IMG/VR virus record: IMGVR_UViG_3300011113_000220
Span: 1 to 30,564 of that record
DNA from: a virus
Length of the DNA stretch: 30,564 nt
Direction: 5' to 3' (one strand)
The notes under the pieces were generated by a model, which saw nothing but the letters and a program-made list of their open reading frames with translations, was not told the origin of the DNA and did not search any database. Below are positions 1-6,232 of the stretch, in pieces. The translations under genes were made by a program, and so were the position numbers. Numbering within the stretch: the first letter of the stretch is position 1; every line of letters begins with the position of its first letter.

Positions 1-75
1 AACCGCCCTTACCAGTTCACTGAGTACAGGAAGGAACGCTACCGCGAATTGATTGAACAACAAAACGAGTACTAA
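1..75 (+). CDS. C-terminal end of an unidentified gene (5' truncated)
   Basis: The first reading frame is open from base 1 to a TAA at 73-75. It gives 24 residues rich in charged amino acids (Arg, Glu, Lys, Gln) that would form a helix. It lies one base before the next ATG at 77, the tight spacing typical of this operon, so I take it as the tail of a real upstream gene. No function can be assigned. Confidence 0.5.
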   Translation, partial: NRPYQFTEYRKERYRELIEQQNEY

Positions 76-76
76 G

Positions 77-346
77 ATGGAACCAATAATTATTGAGATT
101 AAAATTTATCCTGAACAAGAAGAAATAGATTCTGTAGGAGAACAGTATACAAGCAAACGGTACATGGCTAAATTTGAAGATGGCCAAATTATCGGAGTTG
201 AACAAAACGTTTGGCCTAAAGATACAGGATATGAAGGATTTGGCGGTTGGTTATGGCATTGGTCGGAAGAAGAATGGATTGAGGAAGCAAAAAAAAGATA
301 TATAAAATATAATAATGAAACAATACGACTTAGCAAAAGAGAATGA
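77..346 (+). CDS. hypothetical 89-aa phage protein
   Basis: I place the start at ATG 77 rather than at an in-frame ATG 24 bases upstream, because the upstream gene ends at 75. The protein is acidic and rich in Trp and Glu, with a central Gly/Trp segment (GFGGWLWHW) and a basic C-terminus. There is no membrane segment and no recognised motif. It overlaps the next small gene by 32 bases, as expected in this compact early operon. Function unknown. Confidence 0.6.
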   Translation: MEPIIIEIKIYPEQEEIDSVGEQYTSKRYMAKFEDGQIIGVEQNVWPKDTGYEGFGGWLWHWSEEEWIEEAKKRYIKYNNETIRLSKRE

Positions 347-476
347 ACTATTGCGAAAGCTTCTTATCTTAGCAATCAGAAGAAGTATGCGCCCATCAAT
401 GCAAGACAATCAAGCGATGTGGCTACTGCTTAACGAATTGCATTTGATGACAGGAAACGACGATTATAAGTTATGA
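315..476 (+). CDS. small hypothetical protein, 53 aa
   Basis: ATG 315 opens a 53-codon frame (MKQYDLAKENELLRKLLILA...) ending at TGA 474-476. That stop overlaps the ATG of the next gene at 473 in an ATGA junction, which supports translation of both. The peptide looks helical, with a leucine-rich, coiled-coil-like N-terminal half. It fills what would otherwise be a gap between two genes. Function unknown. Confidence 0.6.
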   Translation: MKQYDLAKENELLRKLLILAIRRSMRPSMQDNQAMWLLLNELHLMTGNDDYKL

Positions 477-655
477 CAATAGGTGAATTGTGGGATAAGC
501 TCGCACAGTATACAGATGATACAGAAGTATACATAGGTTACATCGAAGGGCACAGCATCCAACAATTAGACTTTGGTATAGTTGAAACAACAGAACTGGG
601 TGGTAAGATTACCATCTCACTTATGCACGAAGACATAAACGTAATTAATAATTAA
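473..655 (+). CDS. small hypothetical protein, 60 aa
   Basis: It starts in an ATGA overlap with the preceding gene and stops five bases before the next ATG. The sequence begins MTIGELWDKLAQYTDDTEVY, a helix followed by beta-type segments and an acidic surface. The pattern resembles small phage proteins of unknown role that begin with an IGELxxxLxxY helix. No catalytic motif or membrane segment is visible. Confidence 0.65.
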   Translation: MTIGELWDKLAQYTDDTEVYIGYIEGHSIQQLDFGIVETTELGGKITISLMHEDINVINN

Positions 656-660
656 ACACA

Positions 661-900
661 ATGAGTAACTACACACACAAGCCAGGCACAGGAGTGCTAT
701 TCAAAAACGACAAAAAGACTTCACCAAATCAACCTGATATGACAGGTGCAGGTGCAGATGAATCAGGCAATCAAATACGCATAGCTGCATGGACTAAAGA
801 AGGTAAGAATGGTGTTAAGTACCTATCTTGGAAAATTAGTCCTATGCAAGAATCTAACGTAAACAATGAACCCGAAAGAGGCAATGATTTGCCGTTCTAA
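661..900 (+). CDS. small DUF736-like protein with an SSB-like acidic tail
   Basis: The 79-aa product has an N-terminal segment with GVLFKNDKK, a central IAAWTKEGKNGVKYLSWKI beta segment and a C-terminus ending NDLPF. The central part resembles small DUF736-like phage proteins. The last residues resemble the acidic Asp-x-Pro-Phe tip that bacterial SSB uses to recruit DNA-processing partners (known for SSB, inferred here). Its TAA shares a base with the ATG of the terminase gene. A role in DNA metabolism is plausible but unproven. Confidence 0.6.
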   Translation: MSNYTHKPGTGVLFKNDKKTSPNQPDMTGAGADESGNQIRIAAWTKEGKNGVKYLSWKISPMQESNVNNEPERGNDLPF

Positions 901-2198
901 TGATTGAATACTTACCGAAACAAAATGAAGCATTGCGCGTACTGGGTAACTCACACCCGGCACGTGTAGTGCTATTCGGAGGTGCGGCAGGTGGAAGCAA
1001 AAGCTTCATAGGTTGTGCATGGCAAATAAGCCGTAGGTATAAATACCCGGGCACGCGAGGGTTAATAGGTCGTAGCAAACTCGACACGCTAAAGAAGACC
1101 ACGTTAAAAACATTCTTTGAGGTAGCAGGTATGTTAGGTCTTGCACCAAATGAGCACTACACAATTAACAATCAGACGCACGTTATCACTTTTGCAAATG
1201 GTAGTGAGATTATTCTAAAGGATTTGTTTGCTTATCCTAGTGACCCTGAGTTTCATTCGTTAGGAGGTCTTGAGTTGACAGATGCTTATGTAGATGAAGC
1301 TGCACAGGTAAGCAAACGTGCAATAGATATACTCCAGTCGCGTATTCGTTTTAAGCTACGCGAATATGATTTGCCACCGAAGATGCTGCTCACCTGCAAT
1401 CCGTCCAAAGGATGGCTGTATAATGAGTTCTACGCACCGTTCAAGATGGATGGATTACCTACACATCTTGCATTCATTCCATCGCTGCCAACAGATAACC
1501 CACATCTACCTGATACATACCTGGAAACTTTGGAGCGATTGCCCGAAGTGGATAGGCGAAGGCTGTTGTACGGTGACTGGGAGTATGATGAATCAATAGA
1601 CAACCTATACCAGTACGATGATTTAGTGCGCTGCTTCCGGGATGAGGAAAGCAAAGGTGAAAAGTATATTAGTGCGGATATTGCGCGACTTGGAAAAGAT
1701 AGAACGGTCATTTGTGTATGGCATGGCTTGCACCTAATCGAGATACACGAGCTGCGTAAGCAACCAATTACAACTATTGTAACAAAAATTCGCGAAATTT
1801 GTTACAACCATAGTATAAAATTAAGCAACGTGATCTGTGACGAGGACGGTGTAGGTGGTGGTGTAGTAGATAGCTTAAAGTGTCGCGGATTTCTCAATGG
1901 TGGGCGTGCAAAGCAACCTGATAAGTTCACCAATCAAAAAGCTGAATGCTATTTCAAGTTAGCAGAATTGATAGAGCAAAATAAAGTAGTGTTTAAAGTG
2001 CAGCCATTCCGGGATGTGATAGTGCAGGAACTGGATATGATACGTAGACGCACACCTGAAGCCGATGGAAAGTTGGCCGTGATCAGTAAGGATGAAATAG
2101 CACGCATGCATGGCAAATCCCCTGACTACGCAGATGCTATAATGATGCGGATGTATTTCGAATTATTCCCGAACTACGGCTCCTATTCTTGGGCGTAG
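900..2198 (+). CDS. terL: terminase large subunit (TerL)
   Basis: This is the packaging motor ATPase and headful/cos nuclease that cuts concatemeric DNA and drives it through the portal. The 432-aa length is normal. The N-terminal ATPase carries a Walker A-like GGAAGGSKS (residues 27-35) and a Walker B segment ending VDEAAQ with D132/E133. The C-terminal RNase H-like nuclease shows three acidic positions: D260 (SADIARLGKDR), D314-D316 (CDEDGVGGG) and D409/D412 (PDYADA). The start is coupled to the previous gene (TAATG). It is unusual that TerL sits in the plus-strand operon beside recombination genes, while portal, capsid and tail genes are on the opposite strand. No obvious small subunit lies next to it. 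Confidence 0.95.
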   Translation: MIEYLPKQNEALRVLGNSHPARVVLFGGAAGGSKSFIGCAWQISRRYKYPGTRGLIGRSKLDTLKKTTLKTFFEVAGMLGLAPNEHYTINNQTHVITFANGSEIILKDLFAYPSDPEFHSLGGLELTDAYVDEAAQVSKRAIDILQSRIRFKLREYDLPPKMLLTCNPSKGWLYNEFYAPFKMDGLPTHLAFIPSLPTDNPHLPDTYLETLERLPEVDRRRLLYGDWEYDESIDNLYQYDDLVRCFRDEESKGEKYISADIARLGKDRTVICVWHGLHLIEIHELRKQPITTIVTKIREICYNHSIKLSNVICDEDGVGGGVVDSLKCRGFLNGGRAKQPDKFTNQKAECYFKLAELIEQNKVVFKVQPFRDVIVQELDMIRRRTPEADGKLAVISKDEIARMHGKSPDYADAIMMRMYFELFPNYGSYSWA

Positions 2199-2247
2199 CC
2201 TTTTAAATTTTAACAATTTTTAACAGGGTATATGTAATTATTTGCAG

Positions 2248-2255
2248 TACATTTG
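2248..2255 (+). promoter_or_regulatory. possible -7 promoter element
   Basis: TACATTTG matches the Bacteroidota -7 consensus TAnnTTTG and lies 25 bases before the ATG of a small gene at 2280, in an 81-base AT-rich gap. No TTTG is present 19 bases upstream, so support is partial. It could drive the recombination genes that follow. Confidence 0.35.
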
Positions 2256-2279
2256 TGCATCAATTAAAAACAATACAAC

Positions 2280-2384
2280 ATGAAAAAAGTATCTACTATC
2301 CTTCGCTACGTTATCGCAGCAATTATCATTTTCGCAATCCTTTCCTACTGTCAAGAGTTGAATGATTGCCTCGCTAAGTATTAA
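2280..2384 (+). CDS. very small single-span membrane protein, 34 aa
   Basis: ATG 2280 (after an A-rich leader ending CAATACAACA) opens MKKVSTILRYVIAAIIIFAI..., a basic N-terminus followed by one hydrophobic helix and a short polar tail with two Cys. It stops at TAA 2382-2384, 18 bases before the next gene. The leader and composition suggest a real short membrane peptide. Function unknown. Confidence 0.5.
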   Translation: MKKVSTILRYVIAAIIIFAILSYCQELNDCLAKY

Positions 2385-2402
2385 TTAATAACACAATACA
2401 CT

Positions 2403-3068
2403 ATGTTCCACAAAGACAACCTAGAAGCATTGCAGAAGTTTCAGCAAATGCTCAATGCAGAGCCTGATGAGTTAGGCATCGAATCCACACCCGATAGAAA
2501 AGCACGTACGCTAGTGATTAGCCACGTCGAGACAACACTAGACGAGATGTTTTTCGGGCACTGGAGAACTGAGAATTTTAAATGGAGTACCATTGCCAAC
2601 GAAGTACAGGCATCACTTGAACTTGTAGTGATCCATCCGATAAGCGGTTACGAACTTAGACGCACTGGAGCAGCTTCAGTAATCATAATGGTTGACCGTG
2701 TGCCCGATGGAGTAACCGGTATTGACCGCAATAGATGGGCATTAAACCCCGATAATAAAAAAGCCAATGCAATGGACTTAGCCTTTGGTAAACTCAAAGC
2801 AGAGTGCCTTAAAAACGCAGCATTGTCATTAGGCAAAGTATTCGGACGTGACCTTAACCGTATTAATAAGGATACCTACAAACCATTCAAGTTGAAAGGC
2901 GCATTAGGTCGTGGGCATGAGCAGGATGTGGCATACGTGCGAGAACTCATACAGCAAGCAACCGATGTGAATCAACTGGCAAAGATTATGAAGGCTTGCA
3001 GCCCTGAAGTGTTAGCCGAAGTATCGCAGGAATTAGAAACCAAACGTGCAGCATACGGGCTAGAGTAA
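2403..3068 (+). CDS. probable Rad52-like single-strand annealing protein
   Basis: The 221-aa protein likely anneals complementary single strands during phage recombination. Visible features are a beta-rich core at about 70-100 (a strand ending IHPISGYELRRTGAASV) and a helix at about 120-153 with Lys/Ala/Leu periodicity ending LSLGKVFGRDLNR. That layout resembles the Rad52/Sak-type fold, where a 'lkrAa..fG' helix follows the beta sheet. The C-terminal 50 residues are helical and may bind partners. The strongest support is context: the next gene is a PD-(D/E)XK exonuclease, the usual partner of phage annealing proteins. The family call is by eye and could be wrong. Confidence 0.6.
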   Translation: MFHKDNLEALQKFQQMLNAEPDELGIESTPDRKARTLVISHVETTLDEMFFGHWRTENFKWSTIANEVQASLELVVIHPISGYELRRTGAASVIIMVDRVPDGVTGIDRNRWALNPDNKKANAMDLAFGKLKAECLKNAALSLGKVFGRDLNRINKDTYKPFKLKGALGRGHEQDVAYVRELIQQATDVNQLAKIMKACSPEVLAEVSQELETKRAAYGLE

Positions 3069-3081
3069 ATGTTAAAATTTG

Positions 3082-3114
3082 TAGCAACTGTCAAGTATAT
3101 CTTGATGGTTGCTA
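3082..3114. promoter_or_regulatory. 33-base imperfect palindrome / stem-loop before the exonuclease gene
   Basis: Arms TAGCAAC and TCAAG pair with CTTGA and GTTGCTA around a TATAT loop, with a symmetric TG/TG internal loop: 12 paired bases in all. The right end runs into TATATTTA (3113-3120), a near -7 element. It could be an operator, an attenuator or an RNA stem controlling the exonuclease. No U-tract follows, so a simple terminator is unlikely. Confidence 0.5.
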
Positions 3115-3140
3115 TATTTACAGCATCAATACAATAACAC

Positions 3141-3911
3141 ATGAACACAACACTATTCAGAGCCTCACAACTTGGTAAGTTGATGACGGATGCACGGACT
3201 AAATCAGGTCTAAGCGAAACAACAAAGAGCGCACTACTGGAAGTATACGTACAACAGAAGTACAATCGCTACAAAGAGATTAGCAACAAGTATATTGAGA
3301 AGGGCATAGCAGTCGAGAATGATGCGATTGATATGTGGCGCAGGCACCGTAACGAAATCGTATTTAAAAACGAGGAGATGTTTGCTAATGACTTCATTAA
3401 AGGCACGCCCGATTTGCTTATCAAAGATGATGAAACAGGACTCGTTGTAAACGTGCCCGATATTAAATCAAGTTGGGATATACATACCTTTATGGATGCA
3501 AAGGCAAATGATATTAGCAAAGACTACTACTGGCAGGGTCAAGCGTATTGCTGGTTAACAGGCGCACCACGTGCTACATTCTGCTACGTGCTAGTCAGCG
3601 CACCTATCGAAATGATTAACGACGAGAAGTACAGACTATCGCGTAGGCTAAATCTGATAGATCCACAAGGCGACCCTGTATTCTTAAAGAAGGCAAAGAG
3701 CATCGAGCGCAATATGATTTACGATATGCCGCGATTCTTACGCGAATACCCGGATGCTAACCTAGAAACACCACAAGATGAGTGGGCGTTTGATATACCC
3801 ATCGCTGAACGCATCCATGAAAAGATTGTGGAGTTTGACCCCGAAGCAATCGCAAAGCTGCAAGAGCGTATACCAATGTGGCGTGAATACCTTAATACCT
3901 TAGCACTATGA
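3141..3911 (+). CDS. YqaJ/lambda-Exo-type PD-(D/E)XK exonuclease
   Basis: The 256-aa protein fits the phage recombination nuclease family that resects double-strand ends to expose 3' single strands. Motifs in order are an acidic helix with GIAVENDAI (about 55-63), GTPD at 88-91, the D107-I108-K109 half of the PD-(D/E)XK core, and the downstream YYWQGQAY motif at 129-136 that completes the active site in YqaJ-like enzymes. It follows the putative annealing protein after a 72-base gap that holds a palindrome. Together they would form a two-component recombination pair. The nuclease call is confident; the polarity of digestion cannot be read from sequence. Confidence 0.88.
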   Translation: MNTTLFRASQLGKLMTDARTKSGLSETTKSALLEVYVQQKYNRYKEISNKYIEKGIAVENDAIDMWRRHRNEIVFKNEEMFANDFIKGTPDLLIKDDETGLVVNVPDIKSSWDIHTFMDAKANDISKDYYWQGQAYCWLTGAPRATFCYVLVSAPIEMINDEKYRLSRRLNLIDPQGDPVFLKKAKSIERNMIYDMPRFLREYPDANLETPQDEWAFDIPIAERIHEKIVEFDPEAIAKLQERIPMWREYLNTLAL

Positions 3912-4096
3912 GGCACCAATGGAGCAATCCGCACGGGTTAGAATACAATCCTAATGAAGCAAAATCGGTATGCAAAAAGTGTGGACTAGTAAGATTACGA
4001 TTGAGTAATTTAAAGTCACAGGAAAATATCGCATACTATCACCCTACACTACCAACATTAACAACATACAAAGCACCTAAATGCAAAACACTATGA
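3908..4096 (+). CDS. small CxxC protein, possible zinc binder
   Basis: The start overlaps the exonuclease stop (ATGA at 3908-3911). The 62-aa protein has two His near the N-terminus (H3, H9) and a CKKCGL motif at about 22-27, a possible Cys2His2-type zinc site. The rest is polar with no membrane segment. Tight coupling to the exonuclease suggests a co-expressed accessory, but the function is unknown. Confidence 0.55.
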   Translation: MRHQWSNPHGLEYNPNEAKSVCKKCGLVRLRLSNLKSQENIAYYHPTLPTLTTYKAPKCKTL

Positions 4097-4329
4097 ACGA
4101 ATTAACACTATTACAAAAGGCAATGCGAATTGTCGAAGAACACGAGCCAAGTTTGTTCGATGTTCACACCAACAAAGGCAGGGATTTTATTCGTGCGATG
4201 TCAGAATTGATTGCCGAAAAAGAAACTGAAATTGAATTGGAGCGCAAATCATTTAATGATATTATGAATGATTTGATTGAAGTAAGTGATACAGTAATAT
4301 GGGTTGAAGAAAAAGGAGGTGAGCAATGA
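4093..4329 (+). CDS. hypothetical helical protein, 78 aa
   Basis: I choose ATG 4093 over the in-frame ATG 4081 because it forms an ATGA overlap with the upstream stop, as elsewhere in this operon. The product is acidic and almost entirely helical (MNELTLLQKAMRIVEEHEPS...), rich in Glu and Ile, with possible coiled coil at about 40-70. Its last codons contain a perfect Shine-Dalgarno sequence for the next gene. Function unknown. Confidence 0.55.
   Translation: MNELTLLQKAMRIVEEHEPSLFDVHTNKGRDFIRAMSELIAEKETEIELERKSFNDIMNDLIEVSDTVIWVEEKGGEQ
4313..4322 (+). promoter_or_regulatory. strong Shine-Dalgarno site AAGGAGGTGA
   Basis: A perfect AAGGAGGTGA lies inside the 3' end of the upstream gene, with GGAGG ending six bases before ATG 4326. 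This is unusual here, as most genes in the window have A-rich leaders and no such site. It fixes the start of the following gene. Confidence 0.75.
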
Positions 4330-4631
4330 AAGAAAGACCCACAGACCGCAGCCAACAAGCTGCAAACTATTTTGACGAAGGATTCAGGGCATTATTCAAA
4401 CGCTACACAGAACGCACGTTAACCCCTGCAGAATTTGTTACGGCAATGGATGAACTGAAACAATCAGCCGAAGCGAATTGCCGAAAGGATATTATACAAG
4501 CATTTAATAATGGATTCTATCATGGAGTGATGTGGCATATTGAAACTACCTCTACACAAAAGGAATTTGAAAAGCCCAATGGCGATGGATACTACAGCCG
4601 TGTATTTGAAGGAGGTGAGCATGACAGCTAA
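4326..4631 (+). CDS. hypothetical protein, 101 aa
   Basis: The start is set by a strong ribosome binding site and an ATGA overlap. The protein is mostly helical and basic at the N-terminus, with aromatic residues near the C-terminal third (NNGFYHGVMWHIE). Its last codons again hold an identical AAGGAGGTGAGCA used by the next gene, overlapping it by 11 bases. No recognised domain. Confidence 0.6.
   Translation: MKERPTDRSQQAANYFDEGFRALFKRYTERTLTPAEFVTAMDELKQSAEANCRKDIIQAFNNGFYHGVMWHIETTSTQKEFEKPNGDGYYSRVFEGGEHDS
4609..4618 (+). promoter_or_regulatory. second strong Shine-Dalgarno site AAGGAGGTGA
   Basis: The 13-base string AAGGAGGTGAGCA seen before ATG 4326 recurs here, with GGAGG ending five bases before ATG 4621. 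It selects that ATG over an upstream in-frame start at 4540. Confidence 0.75.
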
Positions 4632-4914
4632 AGAAAAAGCATGGCAACTGTACTCGAACTATTTTGATATTATCGAGAATGGAAAGCAGGAAGGCAATCT
4701 AGTTGAGGCGCATATTAAAGCTATTAACGCTGCGCTGTATTGTGTAGATGAAGCATTGACCAACGCACCTGATGATATTGTGAATGACTTTGAAGGCACC
4801 GGTGAATACTACAGCGTCAAAGCCTATTACATGCACGTTAAAAACGAAATACTCAAACTCAATGAAGGCAAGAACATTAAAGTCAGTAGACACCCTGAGG
4901 CTGGAACGGATTAA
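4621..4914 (+). CDS. hypothetical helical protein, 97 aa
   Basis: I place the start at 4621 because of the perfect ribosome binding site; an in-frame ATG at 4540 would overlap the previous gene by 92 bases and give a poor N-terminus. The product begins MTAKEKAWQLYSNYF and is helical, with a YYSVKAYYMHVKNEILKL segment. This layout resembles small proteins common in Bacteroidota phages (AKEKA..L......AI.AVDE......YW..VK.EI). Function unknown. Confidence 0.6.
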   Translation: MTAKEKAWQLYSNYFDIIENGKQEGNLVEAHIKAINAALYCVDEALTNAPDDIVNDFEGTGEYYSVKAYYMHVKNEILKLNEGKNIKVSRHPEAGTD

Positions 4915-5032
4915 CCTACTTACGATGTACGCAAACGCAAAGACAAAATATCTAAAAGATAATCTTTGCCACAAAATCAAATCGGTTAATAAAGACCTTT
5001 ACACACTAACTAAAGAAACCAAATACTTGTAA
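4862..5032 (+). CDS. small hypothetical helical protein, about 56 aa
   Basis: The frame is open to TAA 5030-5032. ATG 4862 gives a continuous Lys/Leu-rich helix (LERINLLTMYANAKTKYLKD...) and overlaps the previous gene by 53 bases. ATG 4925 would give only 35 residues and cut the helix. The whole helix looks like one unit, so I prefer 4862, but the start is uncertain. It is very basic and may contact nucleic acid. Confidence 0.45.
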   Translation: MKARTLKSVDTLRLERINLLTMYANAKTKYLKDNLCHKIKSVNKDLYTLTKETKYL

Positions 5033-5033
5033 A

Positions 5034-5135
5034 ATGACAGCAGCAATAATCATATCTATCCCTTTGTGGATAATCGCACTCTCCCTGCGCGACTTGTATA
5101 AACAAATCAAAAATCAAGATGGAACAACAGAATAA
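5034..5135 (+). CDS. very small membrane protein, 33 aa
   Basis: ATG 5034 follows directly after the previous stop and encodes one hydrophobic helix (AAIIISIPLWIIALSL) followed by a charged tail. Its TAA at 5133-5135 lies 17 bases inside the next gene. The spacing and clean membrane-helix composition favour a real peptide. Function unknown. Confidence 0.45.
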   Translation: MTAAIIISIPLWIIALSLRDLYKQIKNQDGTTE

Positions 5136-5340
5136 AAAAGAAACGGCAATACGCACACTTAGCAAATCACTAAGGCGTAGATTTCAGGGCGCATCGGTCA
5201 ACATCTCATGGGTGGAACTGGATGCGTTTATGATGAAAGCACAAACACGCGAAATGACTAATCTTATTAATTCCTACAACGAAGGCTACACAGATTGTAA
5301 AGCAGGATTACCAAACAGAACACAAGATGAAAAAAATTGA
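5119..5340 (+). CDS. hypothetical basic protein, 73 aa
   Basis: The 73-aa helical protein has a basic N-terminal half (TLSKSLRRRF) and a WVELDAFMMKAQ helix. It overlaps the 3' end of the preceding membrane peptide gene and, by 14 bases, the following gene. It could bind nucleic acid, but no family is recognised. Confidence 0.5.
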   Translation: MEQQNKKETAIRTLSKSLRRRFQGASVNISWVELDAFMMKAQTREMTNLINSYNEGYTDCKAGLPNRTQDEKN

Positions 5341-5659
5341 ACTAATAAAAACAACATATAGGTTGCATGTTGATTGCAACGAATTTCCACCAATGAAATC
5401 TTCAAATTGTCTACTACGTGGTGGTAAAGATGATTATGATGATAATAATGGAATTAGTCCTATAATGGTCGTTGGTTTAAACGAAGTTAGCGATTATCCT
5501 GAAATTGGTGGATTAGACTTTGAGGATGCATTTTTCCTTGCTGCATCACCAGATGTATACAATGCCCTAATAGATATTTTAAATAACGGATTAAATTACG
5601 CTACATATACACAAGCGTTAGCAGCAATTAAATCAACTAAATTACCGCACCACAGATGA
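5327..5659 (+). CDS. hypothetical protein, 110 aa
   Basis: The product has a beta-rich first half, a very acidic stretch (KDDYDDNNG at about 34-42), then helices with an FEDAFFLAASPDVYNALIDIL segment. No membrane span or catalytic motif is visible. The stop overlaps the next start (ATGA at 5656). The third-position AT content is higher than in its neighbours, which may hint at recent acquisition; this is a visual impression only. Confidence 0.55.
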   Translation: MKKIELIKTTYRLHVDCNEFPPMKSSNCLLRGGKDDYDDNNGISPIMVVGLNEVSDYPEIGGLDFEDAFFLAASPDVYNALIDILNNGLNYATYTQALAAIKSTKLPHHR

Positions 5660-5877
5660 AAGCAACACTAACGTTTGATTTAACAGATGATCAGCACTCT
5701 TTTGATTGTGCGATCAATGGCAAAAAGTATTATGATATACTTGATGAAATAAGACAACATCTACGCAGCCTTGAAAAATACCAAGACCTTACAGAGGAAC
5801 AGTATGAGATAATAGGTAAGGTGCGCGAATGGCTGCATACGGAGTTACTTGATGCCGGTATAGCGGATAAATTTTAG
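5656..5877 (+). CDS. small conserved-type phage protein, 73 aa
   Basis: It starts MKATLTFDLTDDQHSFDCAI, then has a Tyr/Asp/Ile-rich helix, LRSLEKYQDL and a closing acidic helix. This order (a beta strand with 'L..DD...F', a helix with 'LR...KY', then 'IREWL..EL...GI') matches a small protein found widely in phages, often near replication genes; its role is not known. It is the last gene of the left plus-strand operon. Confidence 0.6.
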   Translation: MKATLTFDLTDDQHSFDCAINGKKYYDILDEIRQHLRSLEKYQDLTEEQYEIIGKVREWLHTELLDAGIADKF

Positions 5878-5902
5878 TCACAAATCTTTGAATTATTGTG
5901 AC
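5877..5902. repeat. inverted repeat spanning the stops of two convergent genes
   Basis: GTCACAA (5877-5883) and TTGTGAC (5896-5902) form a perfect 7-bp stem with a 12-base loop between the ends of the plus operon and the minus-strand metalloprotein gene. No U-tract follows on either strand, so it is a weak terminator candidate or a protein site. Confidence 0.35.
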
Positions 5903-6138
5903 ACTTTACGATAACCTTGCTTCCAAAGAAACCTACCCAGTGCCTCACCTTCAGCATCAACTTTCTCCTCACTCCATTCGGGTTGGATGTGATGCAGATA
6001 TTCGTGAACAAGAACAATAAGATAGCGCATAGGTGGCAACGTTGGGTCTATTTCAATTACATTATCGCAGTACAATCCATCAGCCTTCTCGCGTCCTAGT
6101 TTGCGATGTATGACTTTTGGATGTGGCTTGCGTTTCAT
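5893..6138 (-). CDS. small HExxH metallopeptidase-like protein, 81 aa
   Basis: The protein carries VHEYLHHIQPEW with H45, E46 and H49 in the zincin order HExxH. An acidic stretch (E57-E63) could supply the third zinc ligand. The size is that of a minimal SprT/ImmA-like fold, shorter than typical proteases, so it may be a zinc-binding or anti-repressor-type protein rather than a full enzyme. It stands alone between a convergent plus-strand operon and the end of the late operon, from which it is separated by 94 bases with a plus-facing hairpin. No signal peptide. Confidence 0.65.
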   Translation of the reverse strand: MKRKPHPKVIHRKLGREKADGLYCDNVIEIDPTLPPMRYLIVLVHEYLHHIQPEWSEEKVDAEGEALGRFLWKQGYRKVSQ

Positions 6139-6144
6139 TTGTTT

Positions 6145-6152
6145 TATATTTG
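6145..6152 (+). promoter_or_regulatory. possible plus-strand -7 element (TATATTTG)
   Basis: TATATTTG matches TAnnTTTG on the plus strand; the position 19 bases upstream reads TGTG against TTTG. It lies 55 bases before a plus-facing terminator with no gene between. It could equally be part of the AT-rich leader of the minus-strand gene at 6138. Confidence 0.25.
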
Positions 6153-6206
6153 CAGTGTGATGTTATTCATGCATTGCAATTGTTTTTGTTATTGATTGAT
6201 TCAATT

Positions 6207-6230
6207 AGGCTCCTCACGTGGAGCCTTTTT
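6207..6230 (+). terminator. rho-independent terminator facing right
   Basis: AGGCTCC and GGAGCCT form a perfect 7-bp stem around a 6-base loop, and T5 follows on the plus strand only; on the minus strand the hairpin is followed by AATTGAATC. It may end read-through from the left plus-strand operon or a short RNA starting near 6158. Confidence 0.75.
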
Positions 6231-6232
6231 GA

